A stretch of DNA of 64,000 bases, taken from positions 2,746,714 through 2,810,713 of the forward strand of contig NC_018393.1 of NCBI RefSeq assembly GCF_000208865.1, given 5' to 3'. A model generated the notes under the pieces. It was not told the DNA's origin. It made no database searches and worked only from the letters and a program-made list of their open reading frames with translations. Shown here piece by piece: positions 10,401-21,600 of this stretch (the stretch's first letter is position 1; every line of letters begins with the position of its first letter). The translations under genes and the position numbers were made by a program. This DNA comes from Neospora caninum Liverpool (lineage: Eukaryota; Apicomplexa; Conoidasida; Eucoccidiorida; Sarcocystidae).

Positions 10401-13400
10401 GCGAAGCGACGGGAGAATGCACGCAGAGGCGTCTGTGTGAGGGCGAAGCCGGAGAGGCGGGGGTAGGCGGGCACTGTTCGCTTGCCTCGAAGCGTCGTCT
10501 CGACTCAGCCGCAGAAGACGACACGGAACTCGCAGCTGAAGGCTTCAATCCAATTGCGAGCGGTTGCCCCGCCCCCCGCCTGCCTGTGTTGCTTGCTTCC
10601 TCTGTGCCCGCCGGAGGTGTCGAGGACCACGCCTGCAGAGACCAGGCGGAAGACGTTCCGCGTAGCGGCGAGGACACCGCCGGTGCGCGGCAGGACCGGA
10701 AGCCCCCGTTCCACCGGTCGTTGGAGGACGACAGCTGCAAGCGCATGCACGTCTTCGAAGGAGCGATAGCGGACGCCATGTCTCTCGCGGCGCCGCCCCA
10801 CCTCCAGGCCTGCGCCGTCCGTGCAGCGGAGCATGAGTTCTTTCCCGCGTCTCAGTCGTCTCTCTCCGATAGCCACGCCCCGTCCTACGAGTCTCTCCAG
10901 ATTTGGCCAAGTATCGAGCAGGAGACGAGCGTCTCGCGACCGCGAACCTCCATGGAAGAGACAGTCCCTCCTGTTCTCTCTGTCGCGTGTTCCTACGTGG
11001 CTGGCGTCAGCGCGGCGTCTGGCGAGGCGCATGGAGTACCTCGAAGACCACGTGCGTTGCCACCTTCTCTCGTCTCGCCTGCGTCCATTTTGCATGGCGA
11101 CCCTCACGCGTCCTCGCTTCCTCGGCCTCCTAGCGACCTTTCAGCAGGACCCGATTTCTGCGGCGCTGTGTCCTTCCACGCAGACGAACGCGAGAAGGGA
11201 CAGCCTGACCGCCCGAACCTTCCGCCGCTGGTCATGCCTTCTGCGCCGACGTCTCCTTCGCACCTCGCTTCCTCGTCCGCCCCCGTGCCGTTCTCCCTTC
11301 CCGTCCCTCCGCCCTCGTCTCCCTTGTCTCCGACGTCTTCGCTCCCGCGTCCAGAGCGCTTCCGGGCGGCGAGGCAGTTCACCTTTCACCTGCACGAACC
11401 CGCGCGCCGGGGCTCGCGGCCTCGCCAGCACCGCAGAAGTGCCGCGCTGCTCAGAGGCAGTGGCGCGGAGGCTTCAGATCTTGCGTGTGGCGCCGGAGCG
11501 GCCTTCCCGCAGTCTGGCGAGCTCGATGGTCAGTTCCCGAATCCTGCGCTGCCTCCGCCGGCTTTGGCGGGCGGCGTGGCGCTGGCCGAGGCGCGCGCGC
11601 GAGCGGCGGAGGGCCGGAAGCGGGAGTCTGAAGGCGTGGGATGCGTCGAAGGCTCCGACGGCTGCCGAGACCTGGAAGAGAGAAGCGAAAGAAGAGCCGG
11701 CGCCGGCGCCCCAGCGAGCGCAAGCAGGCAACCTGCGACGCGAACGGGGCGCCCGGCTGAGAACGGCTCTTCTGGGGATCACTCTCCTCGCCACTCCGCT
11801 CCTTCGGCTTCGGCGCCGTCGGCTACGCTGCGACAACCGCGTTTGGCCTCTCAGGCGCGTCCTCCGCAAGTCAACGGCAGGGCGTTGAATGAAGCGCAAG
11901 GCAAAGCGCCGAGGCGCTCGCCCGAACGTTTGTGCCGGGCGCCGTCTCCTGCCTCTCTCGTTCGCGCTAAGCAAGCACCTGGCGGCGCCCAGAAGGGACC
12001 CGGGAAAGCCGAGCGCGAGAGCGCGACCCAAAGGAACAGAGACGCCGCGAAGGCCAGCGGGGCGAAGAAGGCCGAGATGGCTGAGGAGCCTGCTCAAAGC
12101 AAGCGAGCGGGCTACGCGCCGACCGCAGGCGTTCCCCCGGGGAACCAGACGCCGGCGCGCCAGAGACTGCATGCGGCTCGAGCAACCTCTTTGCCCGCTA
12201 AAGGCCTTCAAGTCTCGACCTATGTGCGAAACGACGGCCGCCACACCAACGCAGAGGCAAGGGTGACCCCGTCCCAAGGAGAGATGAAGAAACGGATCAC
12301 GCCCGCAACGTGGCGAGAAGAGCGCGCGCAGCTGCGAGGGCGTGAGGATTTCCGAACGCCGAAGGTGTCCCCGGTCGAGGGCCCGCGGCCTCGCTCGGTG
12401 GCGCCGTCTGCTGTCGCGGCTTCAAAGACCACGCGCTGTCTCCCTTCTTGCTGCGGGGCGGCTGCCGCTTCTCCGAGTCCTGCGTCATCTCTTTCGACCG
12501 GTAGACGCCGAGAGAAAGGCTCCGGGCAACCGGGCGAAGCCGCGCGCGCTCCGCCGCGTGCCCGAGGCTGGTGCGAGCAGCTGACTGTTTCTCTGGGGTG
12601 TCGGGAGGCCACGATCGACAGCGGCGACTCGACCCCTGCGCAGCTAACGAGTGCGCTCCCCGTCCCTTTTCCGGCGGTCTCCGCTACACAACTCAGGGTT
12701 CCATCTGCGCAGCCGTACGTCCGCGTGCCTCGTCCCGCGTCACCGGCCGCAATGCCGCCTCCACCGGTCGCTGGCGGAGCTCATGTTCCTTTTGCGTATG
12801 GTGTGCGGTCGAAAAGTTCCCGACCGGAGACCGAGCCCTCGCTGTCGCCCTCAGGTTCTCAAGTCGTGCTTCGCTACTACGGAGACGTCGCTTACGCTGC
12901 CCAAGTGTTGTCTCAGAGCCACACATCGGTCTCCGTTCCAGCGGATCCGCGTGGTCCTTCCTGCGACACCGCCGACAGGAGCCTCAGGGCGGCCGCGGAG
13001 GCGCAACTCGACCGCAGCGCCTCCTCGGCGTCTCATGCAGGGGTGAGCGACGCGGGGAGCCAGGGGGAAGCCCTGTTGTGGCATAACGAAGGCGACGAGA
13101 GACAGAGGAGCGAGCGGAGCAGTCTGCGGTCAGCAGAACGCGAAGAAGAGGACGGCGAAACGCGAGAGGTTGAGGTTTACTTCGCGCCGCAGTTCTCTGC
13201 GTCTCCGCCTCCCTCGGCGGCGACCGCCCCGGCAGCACGGCCCGGAAACGCGAGCGACAAAAAATCGGAGACAGAGACGAAGGCCAACGAGGGCGAAGGG
13301 ACAGAGGAACCGTCTTTGTCTTCCAAGTTCCGGAACTACGTGTCTGTGCTCCCGCGCGTTGCCGGCGTCTCTGCCAGTGTCTCTGTCAACGCAGCCGTTC

Positions 13401-14539
13401 AAAGACCAAACGGTCCACAGAACAGTCCTGGCGGCTCGGTCGGGTCTCCGTCGCCCTCTCCGGCTCTCGCGCGTTCTTCCTCGTCGCTTCCTGTACAGGC
13501 CGGGGCCTCTGCATGCGCCTCTCCGTTGTCTCCACGCTTCGTGCAACCTGTGTTGTTTGTAGGAGCCCCGACCGGGTCTCCCACGTTGGGGTCGCCTCTT
13601 GCCGTGCCTGGAGCCGGCGCGCTGGAGCCCCGCTTTTCTTCGCGCGCGTTCGTGTCGTCTCCGCCGTCTCCGAAGTCTCGCAAGTCTCCGGCTCTCGTGG
13701 CGCCGTCCTCGACGCTGATGTTCTACTGCCCCGTTGCCCCGCAGTCACAGATGCAAGCGGAGGTCGCGCCGTCCCCGTCGTGCTCAGGTTTCGCTCCGGC
13801 TTTAACCGGCGCGAGTGACGGGTCGTCCCGGCCCCCGTCGCCTCGGAGTCCCCCTGACAGCAACGCTGCATGCGCCTCTCCAGGGGCCGCCTCTCGTGAT
13901 CTCGCTGTCTCTCGACGGGGTCGGCCGATGCTAGTCAGTCCCGAGGCCGCTTCTGCTGGCGCCGCGACAATTCCTTGTGCGGTAGCGACTCTCCCTGGTC
14001 TCGTCGCGTCGACTTCCCTGTCGCGACCAATCACCCCCTCACCTCCCCCTTCTTCTCTTTCGCCTCCGCTGTCGCCTGTGGCAGGCGCCGCCCCTTCCGA
14101 TGCGCTCGTGTATGTGTCGCCGTACCCGGGCCCGCCTTCGGCTTCGCAGGCCGTCCCCGGTGCGCCGTCGCGTGGCGCCGTGCCGCCCATTCGTCTGTAC
14201 AAGCGCAAGGATCCGTGGTCTCCGCGCGGAGAGCCTGCCGGCACGGCGATTCCGTCCAGTCCCGTGCCACGGCTGCCTCTCAACGGGGTTCACGCCGGGG
14301 CGAGAGGCCGGAGCCTGGAGGGAGGGGCGCGAAGAGACGGGACGGGCGTTTGGAGACAGCTGACGCCGCGGGGATCGCGCGTCTGGGTCCCCGCGGAGAC
14401 AGCCGCGCCGACGTTTTCCAGCAAACCCGCGAGTCTGAAAGCCTCAGGTGAAGAAGGCGTCCAGGCGTCGTGGTTCTGCGGAACGCCTCGCCAGGAAGCG
14501 TTGTGGGGAGGCAGAACCGAGAGCAGCGCGGGGCACTAA
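7432..14539 (+). CDS. NLI-interacting-factor (FCP/SCP)-like phosphatase, giant low-complexity protein
   Basis: Exons 7432-7562 and 8017-14539; the donor TG^GTACGA and acceptor TTGCAG match in phase, giving 2217 aa. The ATG sits in a good context (GCAAGATGGCG). Catalytic-domain parts appear in order: FLDIDETLVHV with nucleophile Asp67 and Asp69, VYYRPFLFPFLESLL near 192, FTAALREYADPILD near 217, FAGRLYRQHC near 248, then after a ~190-residue acidic insertion LYVKDL near 444, VLLDNS near 462 and NGLLLRPFYGDPQDREL near 477. This family removes phosphate from Ser/Thr, classically on the RNA polymerase II C-terminal tail; the substrate here is unknown. A poly-Ser/Pro run (~100-170) interrupts the N-terminal part and may hide an intron. 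Residues ~554-621 hold a 14-residue acidic repeat. The remaining ~1600 residues are Ser/Pro/Ala/Arg-rich without a recognised domain. It converges on the phosphodiesterase gene. Confidence 0.8.
7773..7787 (+). repeat. Run of 15 G in intron 1
   Basis: An uninterrupted 15-G tract lies in the first intron (7563-8016) of the phosphatase gene, about 230 bp before the acceptor. It may form quadruplex structure in DNA or in the pre-mRNA and is likely length-variable. A TA tract (7899-7932) follows in the same intron. Confidence 0.9.
8185..8395 (+). repeat. TCCTCTTCTCCC-type tract inside the phosphatase domain
   Basis: The tract consists of TCC/TCT/CCC triplets and reads as about 70 residues of Ser with Pro and Thr. 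It falls between the DxDxT motif and the next conserved strand, where family members have only 20-30 residues. It ends in a splice-acceptor-like context (TATCTTCCAG then CTTCTGCAG), so part of it could be a polypyrimidine tract of an unrecognised intron. The only phase-compatible donor seen (CGCC^GTTCTT, about 8170) is weak. Confidence 0.7.
9547..9752 (+). repeat. 42-bp coding tandem repeat, acidic 14-residue unit
   Basis: There are about four and a half copies encoding EGEADQREDEDSEH, the first shortened. The 42-bp unit keeps the reading frame. It immediately follows the end of the phosphatase domain and leads into a basic Lys/Arg-rich segment. Confidence 0.9.
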
Positions 14540-15573
14540 GAAAAGCCGAGAAAAGAGCAAGAGGGGACAGAGAAGAGAGACGGGCAGAAGCGGAGCGAGA
14601 ACTTCGCACCAAGGAAAGACGAGTCCGACAGGAAGGAGACGAAAGAGTGTCGTATGCCAACCAGGGCATCGAGTGTGTCGGGTCTCGATTTGTTACGCTT
14701 AGGCGCGGGACTCCTGTTCCCTTGTTTCCGATATCTAATTGTTTGTCGTGTGCGCCTTCTCTTGGATGTGTATTTCTCTTGCGTTGTCCGCTCTCATTTT
14801 TAAACGAGTAATATGTGCGCGCCTCTCTCGGGTTTCTGTTCTGGGCACAAACACGTGCATTTTCTCGCGAGTGTCTTCTTTTGAGAGAAGCCGTGCTTTT
14901 CTCTCTGTGCAGCAGAAGCGCGTATGCTCCGTTTCCGCAGACCCCGTTTTCTCTCTCGCTGTGCGCATACAGAAGAAAATCGTGCGTTTCTTTTTCGTCC
15001 CCTCCGTTCTCAAGGGCCTTCCGTTTTCTGCCACTTTGGTGCCAAAGATTCTCGGTCTTCCAGTCGTTCACTTCACCTTCTGACGAGGAAGAAGCGTTTT
15101 TAGAACAGGTGGATACGACAGCACACTGCGTCATCGGTTTCCCCAAGCGTCTCTTAAAATCCTCATCTCCGCCGCTGTCCGCCGAACACCGGCAAAGGAA
15201 AAATTAGCACGCAACGAATGCACTCACGCGCAAAACCTGTACAATGGCATGCGTGGTTGTGGATGCCCTCTAGCGCTTTTGTGGAACACTCAAAATGTCC
15301 GAACCGCCGCGCACCTAGGCAAAAGGCGGAACACGTTCTTCCTTCGCCTGCATTCCTCGGCGTTTTGCGAGAAAGGAGACTCAGGAGTGCATCTGCGTGG
15401 TCAGGAAAGCTACCTGAAATCGTCATCCCTAGACTGAAAGCACAGGCATCTCTCTCTCTGTGTAGCCGTGCGTCTTGGGTTTGCGGCACGCGAGCACAAA
15501 CTCCCTCCCAGCTGGATTCCACACGCTGGCGCGAGACGTCCTTTCTGGACTCCGTGAGATCTACGGCAAAAAG

Positions 15574-15688
15574 ATCCAAAAAACTTTTCGCTGTCATAAG
15601 CAGCCCAGCGGGGTGGTGGTGTACAGCGATCATGAGAACTTGGTTGTGTGTCTCTCCTAACTGGAGTCACATTCATTATCCGAGGTAA
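15574..15688 (+). repeat. Dispersed ~110-bp repeat, copy 1
   Basis: This segment aligns with 28929-29034 at roughly 70-75% by eye, sharing blocks such as GGGGTGGTG, CAGC-ATCAT and AACTTG and the end ATCC-AGGT. Its origin is unknown; nuclear copies of mitochondrial fragments are frequent in these genomes and are one possibility. Confidence 0.6.
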
Positions 15689-16269
15689 AGACGCGAGAGA
15701 GGAGGCGGATAGATGTAAATTCGGAAAGGACCGAAACAAAGCGAGAGCGCGCTGCGCAGCCAGCGACGCGGGGAACAATTAGACAGGTTCCTGAGAGCGA
15801 TCCATCGATTCTTTACAACGACAAGAAATCCAAGGTCGGAGAACGCTTGACACTCTCAAGCACTCCAAAAACAACAGGGAAAAAGAAGTTGGGGAGAGAC
15901 ACCGAAAGAGAAGATGCCCCAAAATCGAGGAGGCCGCAAGAAAGGTGAAAAAAAAATTACAGGACAGCTTTAAACGCCAACATGACACTGTGAATTTCCT
16001 AGGCTCTCGAGACGCACAGGGTCTTTGAATTTTGTGCTTTCTTCTTCACCTTTCACGGCCACATGCGGCAAGCGAAGAATGCAAAAAGGTCTTTCTCGAC
16101 AGCGTCCCGTCTTCTCTCCCAGCGGTCGCCGTGCACAGATCGGGGCACGGCTGAGCCAAACATTTCGGGAAAAATTCAAAACCGAACATGCAACTCCATG
16201 CCATGCCGTGCCTTCTTTCTCCGGTCCTTCCCGTATCGTCCACCTCGAGGAAAAACGCTTCTCTCAACT

Positions 16270-16382
16270 CTCCGCTTCGCTTCCTTCCTCTTCCTCTCTC
16301 TCCGCTTCGCTTCCTTCCTCTTCCTCTCTCTCCGCTTCGCTTCCTTCCTCTTCCTCTCTCTCCGCTTCTTCGCTTCCTTCCT
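16270..16382 (+). repeat. 30-bp pyrimidine-rich tandem repeat, ~3.7 copies
   Basis: The unit CTCCGCTTCGCTTCCTTCCT plus CTTCCTCTCT is repeated nearly perfectly three times. A fourth copy carries an extra CTT triplet. It lies in the spacer between convergent 3' ends. Confidence 0.85.
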
Positions 16383-17228
16383 CTTTTTCCACCGACGCGC
16401 ACATTCAAACTCCGCCGACCGCCTCGCGGAAAGGCATTTCTCGCCTTGCACACACGCAAATGCATGCATGAACGTATGGAGGGACTGCGACAGATGTTGA
16501 GAGTGATCTCTCCCAATTCGAGAAAATCGGGTGTTTCCAGGCTTTTCTCTGCGGCCCGTCCGATTTCAGCGAACCCGCGGAGTCCGCCCCATCGTTCCGC
16601 CACTGCGGAGAAGCAGACCTCGTCCACAATCTCTCTTTCTGAGGCGTGCGTTGACAAAAATGACGCATTTCTCGCCGCGCGTGCAGCCCCTCGAAGAAAG
16701 CAGCTTCGCGGTGTGAACTGCTCCCGTTGAGATCCCAAAATCTTTGAAGCCATAGCTTGCAAAACAGAACGAAAGCGAGACTCTCTCGGAATCGCCAAAC
16801 CAAATACCGAAAAGCGCACATTCCGACGCGCGCGCGCGTGCCATGGTCGGACATGTTGCGTAAACTCGACGTAGGCGCGCATATCTCCAGGCACGCACCC
16901 ACACATCGAGAGCCGCGCTCTCATCTCCCACCTGCCTCTCTAGTACTTCTGCCGGACCGGCCTCCGAGCCCCGCGCGTTCGTCTCCGGGAACGGCGTGCG
17001 CTCGCGCTGATTCTGGCCCTTCCCAGAGAGAAGGGGAGTCGCCTCTGCACGGTCACCCGCAGCATAGAAGAACCTCCCCAACTGCACCACCCACATACCT
17101 ATTCATAAGTATAGACATATATGTATACATGTATACGTGCACATATGTGTGCATGTGCATATATGAGTACGGGCGGGGATGCGCGAGCACGTGGCACGGA
17201 TGTTGGCTTAGAGAGAAACGCGGAGGCG

Positions 17229-17778
17229 TTAGGTCGAGGCGACTTCGGAGACTCGGCGCCCGCTCTGTTGACTGCCTCTTCGCGCTCGATTCAACTGCGT
17301 TTTGTAGACAAGACACGATAAATCCAACGCTGTGACGGTGGACGGAGAATATCTGCAGGCGATCTCCGCCGCTTTGCTTCCAGGGCGCACCGCAGCGCCG
17401 CCAGACCCGTCGATTAAATGCAAGAGCGGAGGTTGCACATTTGGCGAGGCAGGCTGCCCCAGCAGGGGGACGGGTACCGCCGCAAAAGACAGCGCCTCCC
17501 AGTGAGACGCGTTCGTCTTCATGACCGCAATACACTCCCGTCTGAGAAGAAACGGCGCAGCCACAGAGACGCGAAATCCACGGGCGCGGCAAAACGTGCA
17601 GCGCACAACCCTTATATCCCGACCCAACACACAACTACTAAAATTCGTGGAAACGCACGGACCTCTGCGTATCTCAATCGCCTGTATCCACCGATGTGCG
17701 TATGCATTGAGGCATACATACGTGCACGCGTACATACATACCTACACATATCTATCCGTGTTTGAATGCAGAGTGCGC

Positions 17779-17817
<39 letters not shown>

Positions 17818-18580
17818 AGAATTGCGCCTGCACACCGCCATGTTTACTGGACACGCACATATGCTTAGGCGAGCAAGAGAGGCAGCCCAGCGGTGGCAGC
17901 AGACAACGTGGATTCGCCTGCTTCGTCCAGAACGTTGCCAGGAACTCCCGTGGGTTCCCATCCTCTCTTAACTCCAGGGGGGTGTTTTACGCTGAGCAGA
18001 CCGAATCGCTTTGCTCGATTCGTCCGCGCTGGAGGCGTGTGAAAGGGACTCACTCGATGTTTCCAGTGTTGTCGACCGCACTCAACTCCTCAAAAAGAGG
18101 AACGGCAACAAAGTTCATGAACCCGAGTTGCGACTTGGCTACTTCGCTGTGCTTCTCCCGGTCACACAGCGGAGACATCGGCAGGTGACGGGCCATCTCT
18201 TCATCGCCCTGGAGCAGGATCGAAAAAAGGACGACAGAAAACAAGAAGTATCTTTCCTCCCCGTGCAAAAAGCGAGCGAAAGGGAAGAAACGACTCGGTT
18301 CTTTTCCCCGCAACTGTCTGTGCACACGCCGATTTTCTACAGGTACGAACGCGGTGCCCGGTACTCGGCGTACAAGAAAAAAAACGCACGACTCGACACC
18401 GAACTGCACACGTGAAAGCGACAAGAAGAAAAAAACATGCAAATACAGACCGACAAGCACTGCAACACACAACAATGCAAAGTGGATATACATATATATA
18501 TGTCTCCGCACAACAATGTACTTTTATATATATGCATAGAGGTATACCGGCATATATACGTCTACACCTTACATACGCAC

Positions 18581-18618
<38 letters not shown>

Positions 18619-21600
18619 CCGATACCTGCAAATATGTATGCAGACATGTACACACAAAAGTTGGGGTGTACTTTGGAGAGCTGAAGCGTGATTGGTGATT
18701 CGTTGTTCCCGATAAGAGTCAGACACGCGCCTTACCTGGTCGTAGAACTCAACAGAGAGACGCTGGCACCACTGGAAGTGTTGGGACCAGGAAACGCTGC
18801 AGTGTGCGAGGTCCGCGCATTTCATGATCATCTTCACCGTGAACCAGAAGTCTTCGTCGCCGCTCAGATCGAAATCCAAGGCGTTTCGTCGGACCTGGGC
18901 GACGCACACGCAGCGGCGCATAAAAAATACAGAATTACTCCCCTGCCTCTAAAATCCCGCGCTGCGCACTTGGCCGACATCTCGTCAACGGTCACACTTT
19001 CAAATCATACGGGAACGCAGCAAATCATATACATGCACACGTGCATAACCAGACGGAGAGTGGATATGCGTATACGCAGATACATATGTGTGTCTCCGTA
19101 CGTGTATGAGAAGATCGACAGAACCTCCATCGCTCTGCATGCATAAAGACGACGGAAAGCTGGCGAGCGGGCTGCGAAGCGCCACGTGGAGAGTCGCATA
19201 TGTTAAATCTTACTCTGAATCGAGACACAGTCTCGAAATGGTTTTTCATATCGGTCGCGAGAATCAAATCAATGATCAACGAGCGGACCACGTGATAATC
19301 CTGGCAAACACCCCATACACACAGCAAAACAAAGACCAGAGTGTGCGCACAGCCAACTGTGAACAATCGAAACAGCCGCACAAAAATGTTGCTCTTGAGA
19401 GGAAAGCGCCGCCCGTTTTCAGAACGGGAAACGCCCAAGAATAACACGATTTCTTCACCCAAAAAGCGCGTCCACTCGAGCCACAGCTGTGCATTCCTCT
19501 GTGTTCATGTACAGTCCTCTTTTTTCTCGATCTCCAAATGCACTCTCTATTCCTGTGCTTATCTCCATGTAAAGGCACAGAGATCCCGAGAATGTCCACG
19601 TGGGCGGCAGCAGAAGCGGTGAGGAGACGCACTTGCACACTGAAACGTCTCCAGACCCGATACACACTCGCAGGCACGAAAAGCTGGATACTCTGGTTCG
19701 AGCCCCACACGACGCTATATATATATATATATATATATATACGCACATGCACAATTCACGCGTATACATATGTACATATATATATATATATATATGCATA
19801 AATATATATATGTATATAAGCCGAGTTGCGCGGGTAGTTTGGGTGTCCGCGTCTGCAGGTGTGCCTCTGCGGGGTTGTTTGGGCAGGTCGGAGCGCACTT
19901 TGGTTCTGAGTGAGAAGAAGATGTCACAGTCGGGCAGTTCGAGCGTTTTGAAGGTTAGACAGGAGTGGTAGTTCTCCAGAACGCTTTTGTCGTTGTAGAG
20001 CACTGCGACTGGGTCCAACGCGTTGATGAAAAGGGCGTTGTTCCGGCCTGGATGGCCAATGTCGTGGCAGAGGCCCGCGACGACGATCAGTGCGCGGTCG
20101 CGGCTGTTCATCGTCTCGCTCAGCTCGAGGAGCTCCGTGAGGGCTACCATCTTCTGCGCGACCTGAAGCAGGGAAACGACCGAGTCTCTAAACTCACACT
20201 TTGCAGAGATGAACGAAGTTACACGGGAGCGCGCGGGACGCCTGTTAATCTCTCCGCGCGTCGGGACACGTGCCAGTCACCGGCGGCGCGCTCAGAGAGG
20301 AAGACAGATCGACAGAGAGATCAAGAGAGAGGGAAAGTCACCGAAGGGGATCAAGAGAGAGATCAAGAGAGAGGGAAAGTCACCGAAGGGGATCAAGAGA
20401 GAGATCAAAAGAGAGAGGAAATTCACCGAAGGGGATCAACAGAGAGAGCAAGAGAGACGGGGAGACAGATTAAAGAGCGATCACGAGAGAGGAAGAGATC
20501 AAGAGACAGGGAGGAGCGTTAAGAAACATGACGCACTCAGGCACACAGAGAGACACAACGTGATCGCCTCCACATACAAATGGACACAGATTCGAGTCTC
20601 AGCGCCACAAACTGGGACAATTTGAGATCCGCGCTCCGGAAACCGGAAAGCTGGTACTCGCGAGGCGTACCATGAGGCCGTGGATGCAGTTGTGGTACGG
20701 AACGTGGTTGTACTGAACCTCGACCGCAGTCAAGAATCTCAACAATACGTCCCCTGAAGGCAGCCGCAGGTCGTCGCTGGTGCACTGAAGCAGCACGTAT
20801 CCGACGTCGACGAGGGGCGTGGGCGAAACTTGGGCGTGGCGGAGGCAGTCAAAACTCCAGTCCCGGACAGCTTCTTCGCTGACGGCGAAGGGGCTCTGCG
20901 AAGACAGACCACGGAAAGAACGCCTCGAGAAAGACTGGGTTTAAAGGTGTGCCCATGGACGGCTTGCGAGGACATGCATACCGTTTTGTGTGTCGCGTCT
21001 CTGGTGTCCGGCCTCTGTCCTAAGGGCGCCTCTCTCGCTCTTTTCCTAGTACCGTTGCGGAACTGTCAGATTCGTCGAAAAAACTCTTTGAAAAGCCTGC
21101 GACAGCTGCATGTGTGTGGGGCGAACCGCGATTGAGACCGGCAAAGGGACACGAGGGTGCGGGGTCGACGAGGCGGAGACGGTGAGCCCCACACGGCGAG
21201 CGCACGGCTGGCCAGCCGCGGCCGCAGAACGAGAAGGGAAGAGGAAAAACCGCGACGAACCGCGCAGCAAAGGAACGACCGCGGTGCACGTACCACGGAC
21301 AGCTCGTCGGTTCGCGAGGCAGCACTGACGATTTTGAGCAGAGTCTCGTAGCGAAGTCGGGCCTGGAACTCTGCGAGAGACTGCGGAGTGAGAGACTGAC
21401 TCGGCGGCGAACAAGGCGCCGACTCGCCGCGTCGCTCTCGCTTTCCGTCTCCCTCTTTCGGCGAAGTTACATGCAGTCTCGCCAGGTGGTCATGCAGAAC
21501 TTTCGCCGTCAGTCCCAGCTTCTTCTCGCGACTCCCTCGCGCCTCTGCCGCGGGCTTCAATCCGTTGTCCTGGAGCTCTACCTCCCGCTCGTCCGCCTCG

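Larger units (their letters stand above)
14540..17228. other. Spacer between convergent genes (3' flanks)
   Basis: This lies between the stop of the phosphatase gene and the stop of the phosphodiesterase gene on the opposite strand, so it should hold both 3' UTRs and both polyadenylation regions. It contains a copy of a dispersed ~110-bp repeat (15574-15688), a 30-bp pyrimidine tandem repeat (16270-16382) and a short TA/CATA region near 17115. No coding frame with a recognisable domain was found. Confidence 0.55.

Noticed and set aside
9768..11888. Long alternative + strand frames inside the phosphatase exon
   Set aside because: Arg-rich shadows of a GC-rich coding exon; no domain and no consistent splice partners.
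18050..18053. PDE ending at the in-frame stop after ...DNTGNIE
   Set aside because: A donor (GA^GTGAGT) lies just before it, and an in-phase exon at 17541 supplies the usual PDE C-terminal helix (ECIAVMKTNASHWEAL).
19690..19712. T-arm-like GGTTCGAGCCCC, considered as part of a tRNA gene
   Set aside because: No D-arm, anticodon arm or acceptor stem can be built around it.
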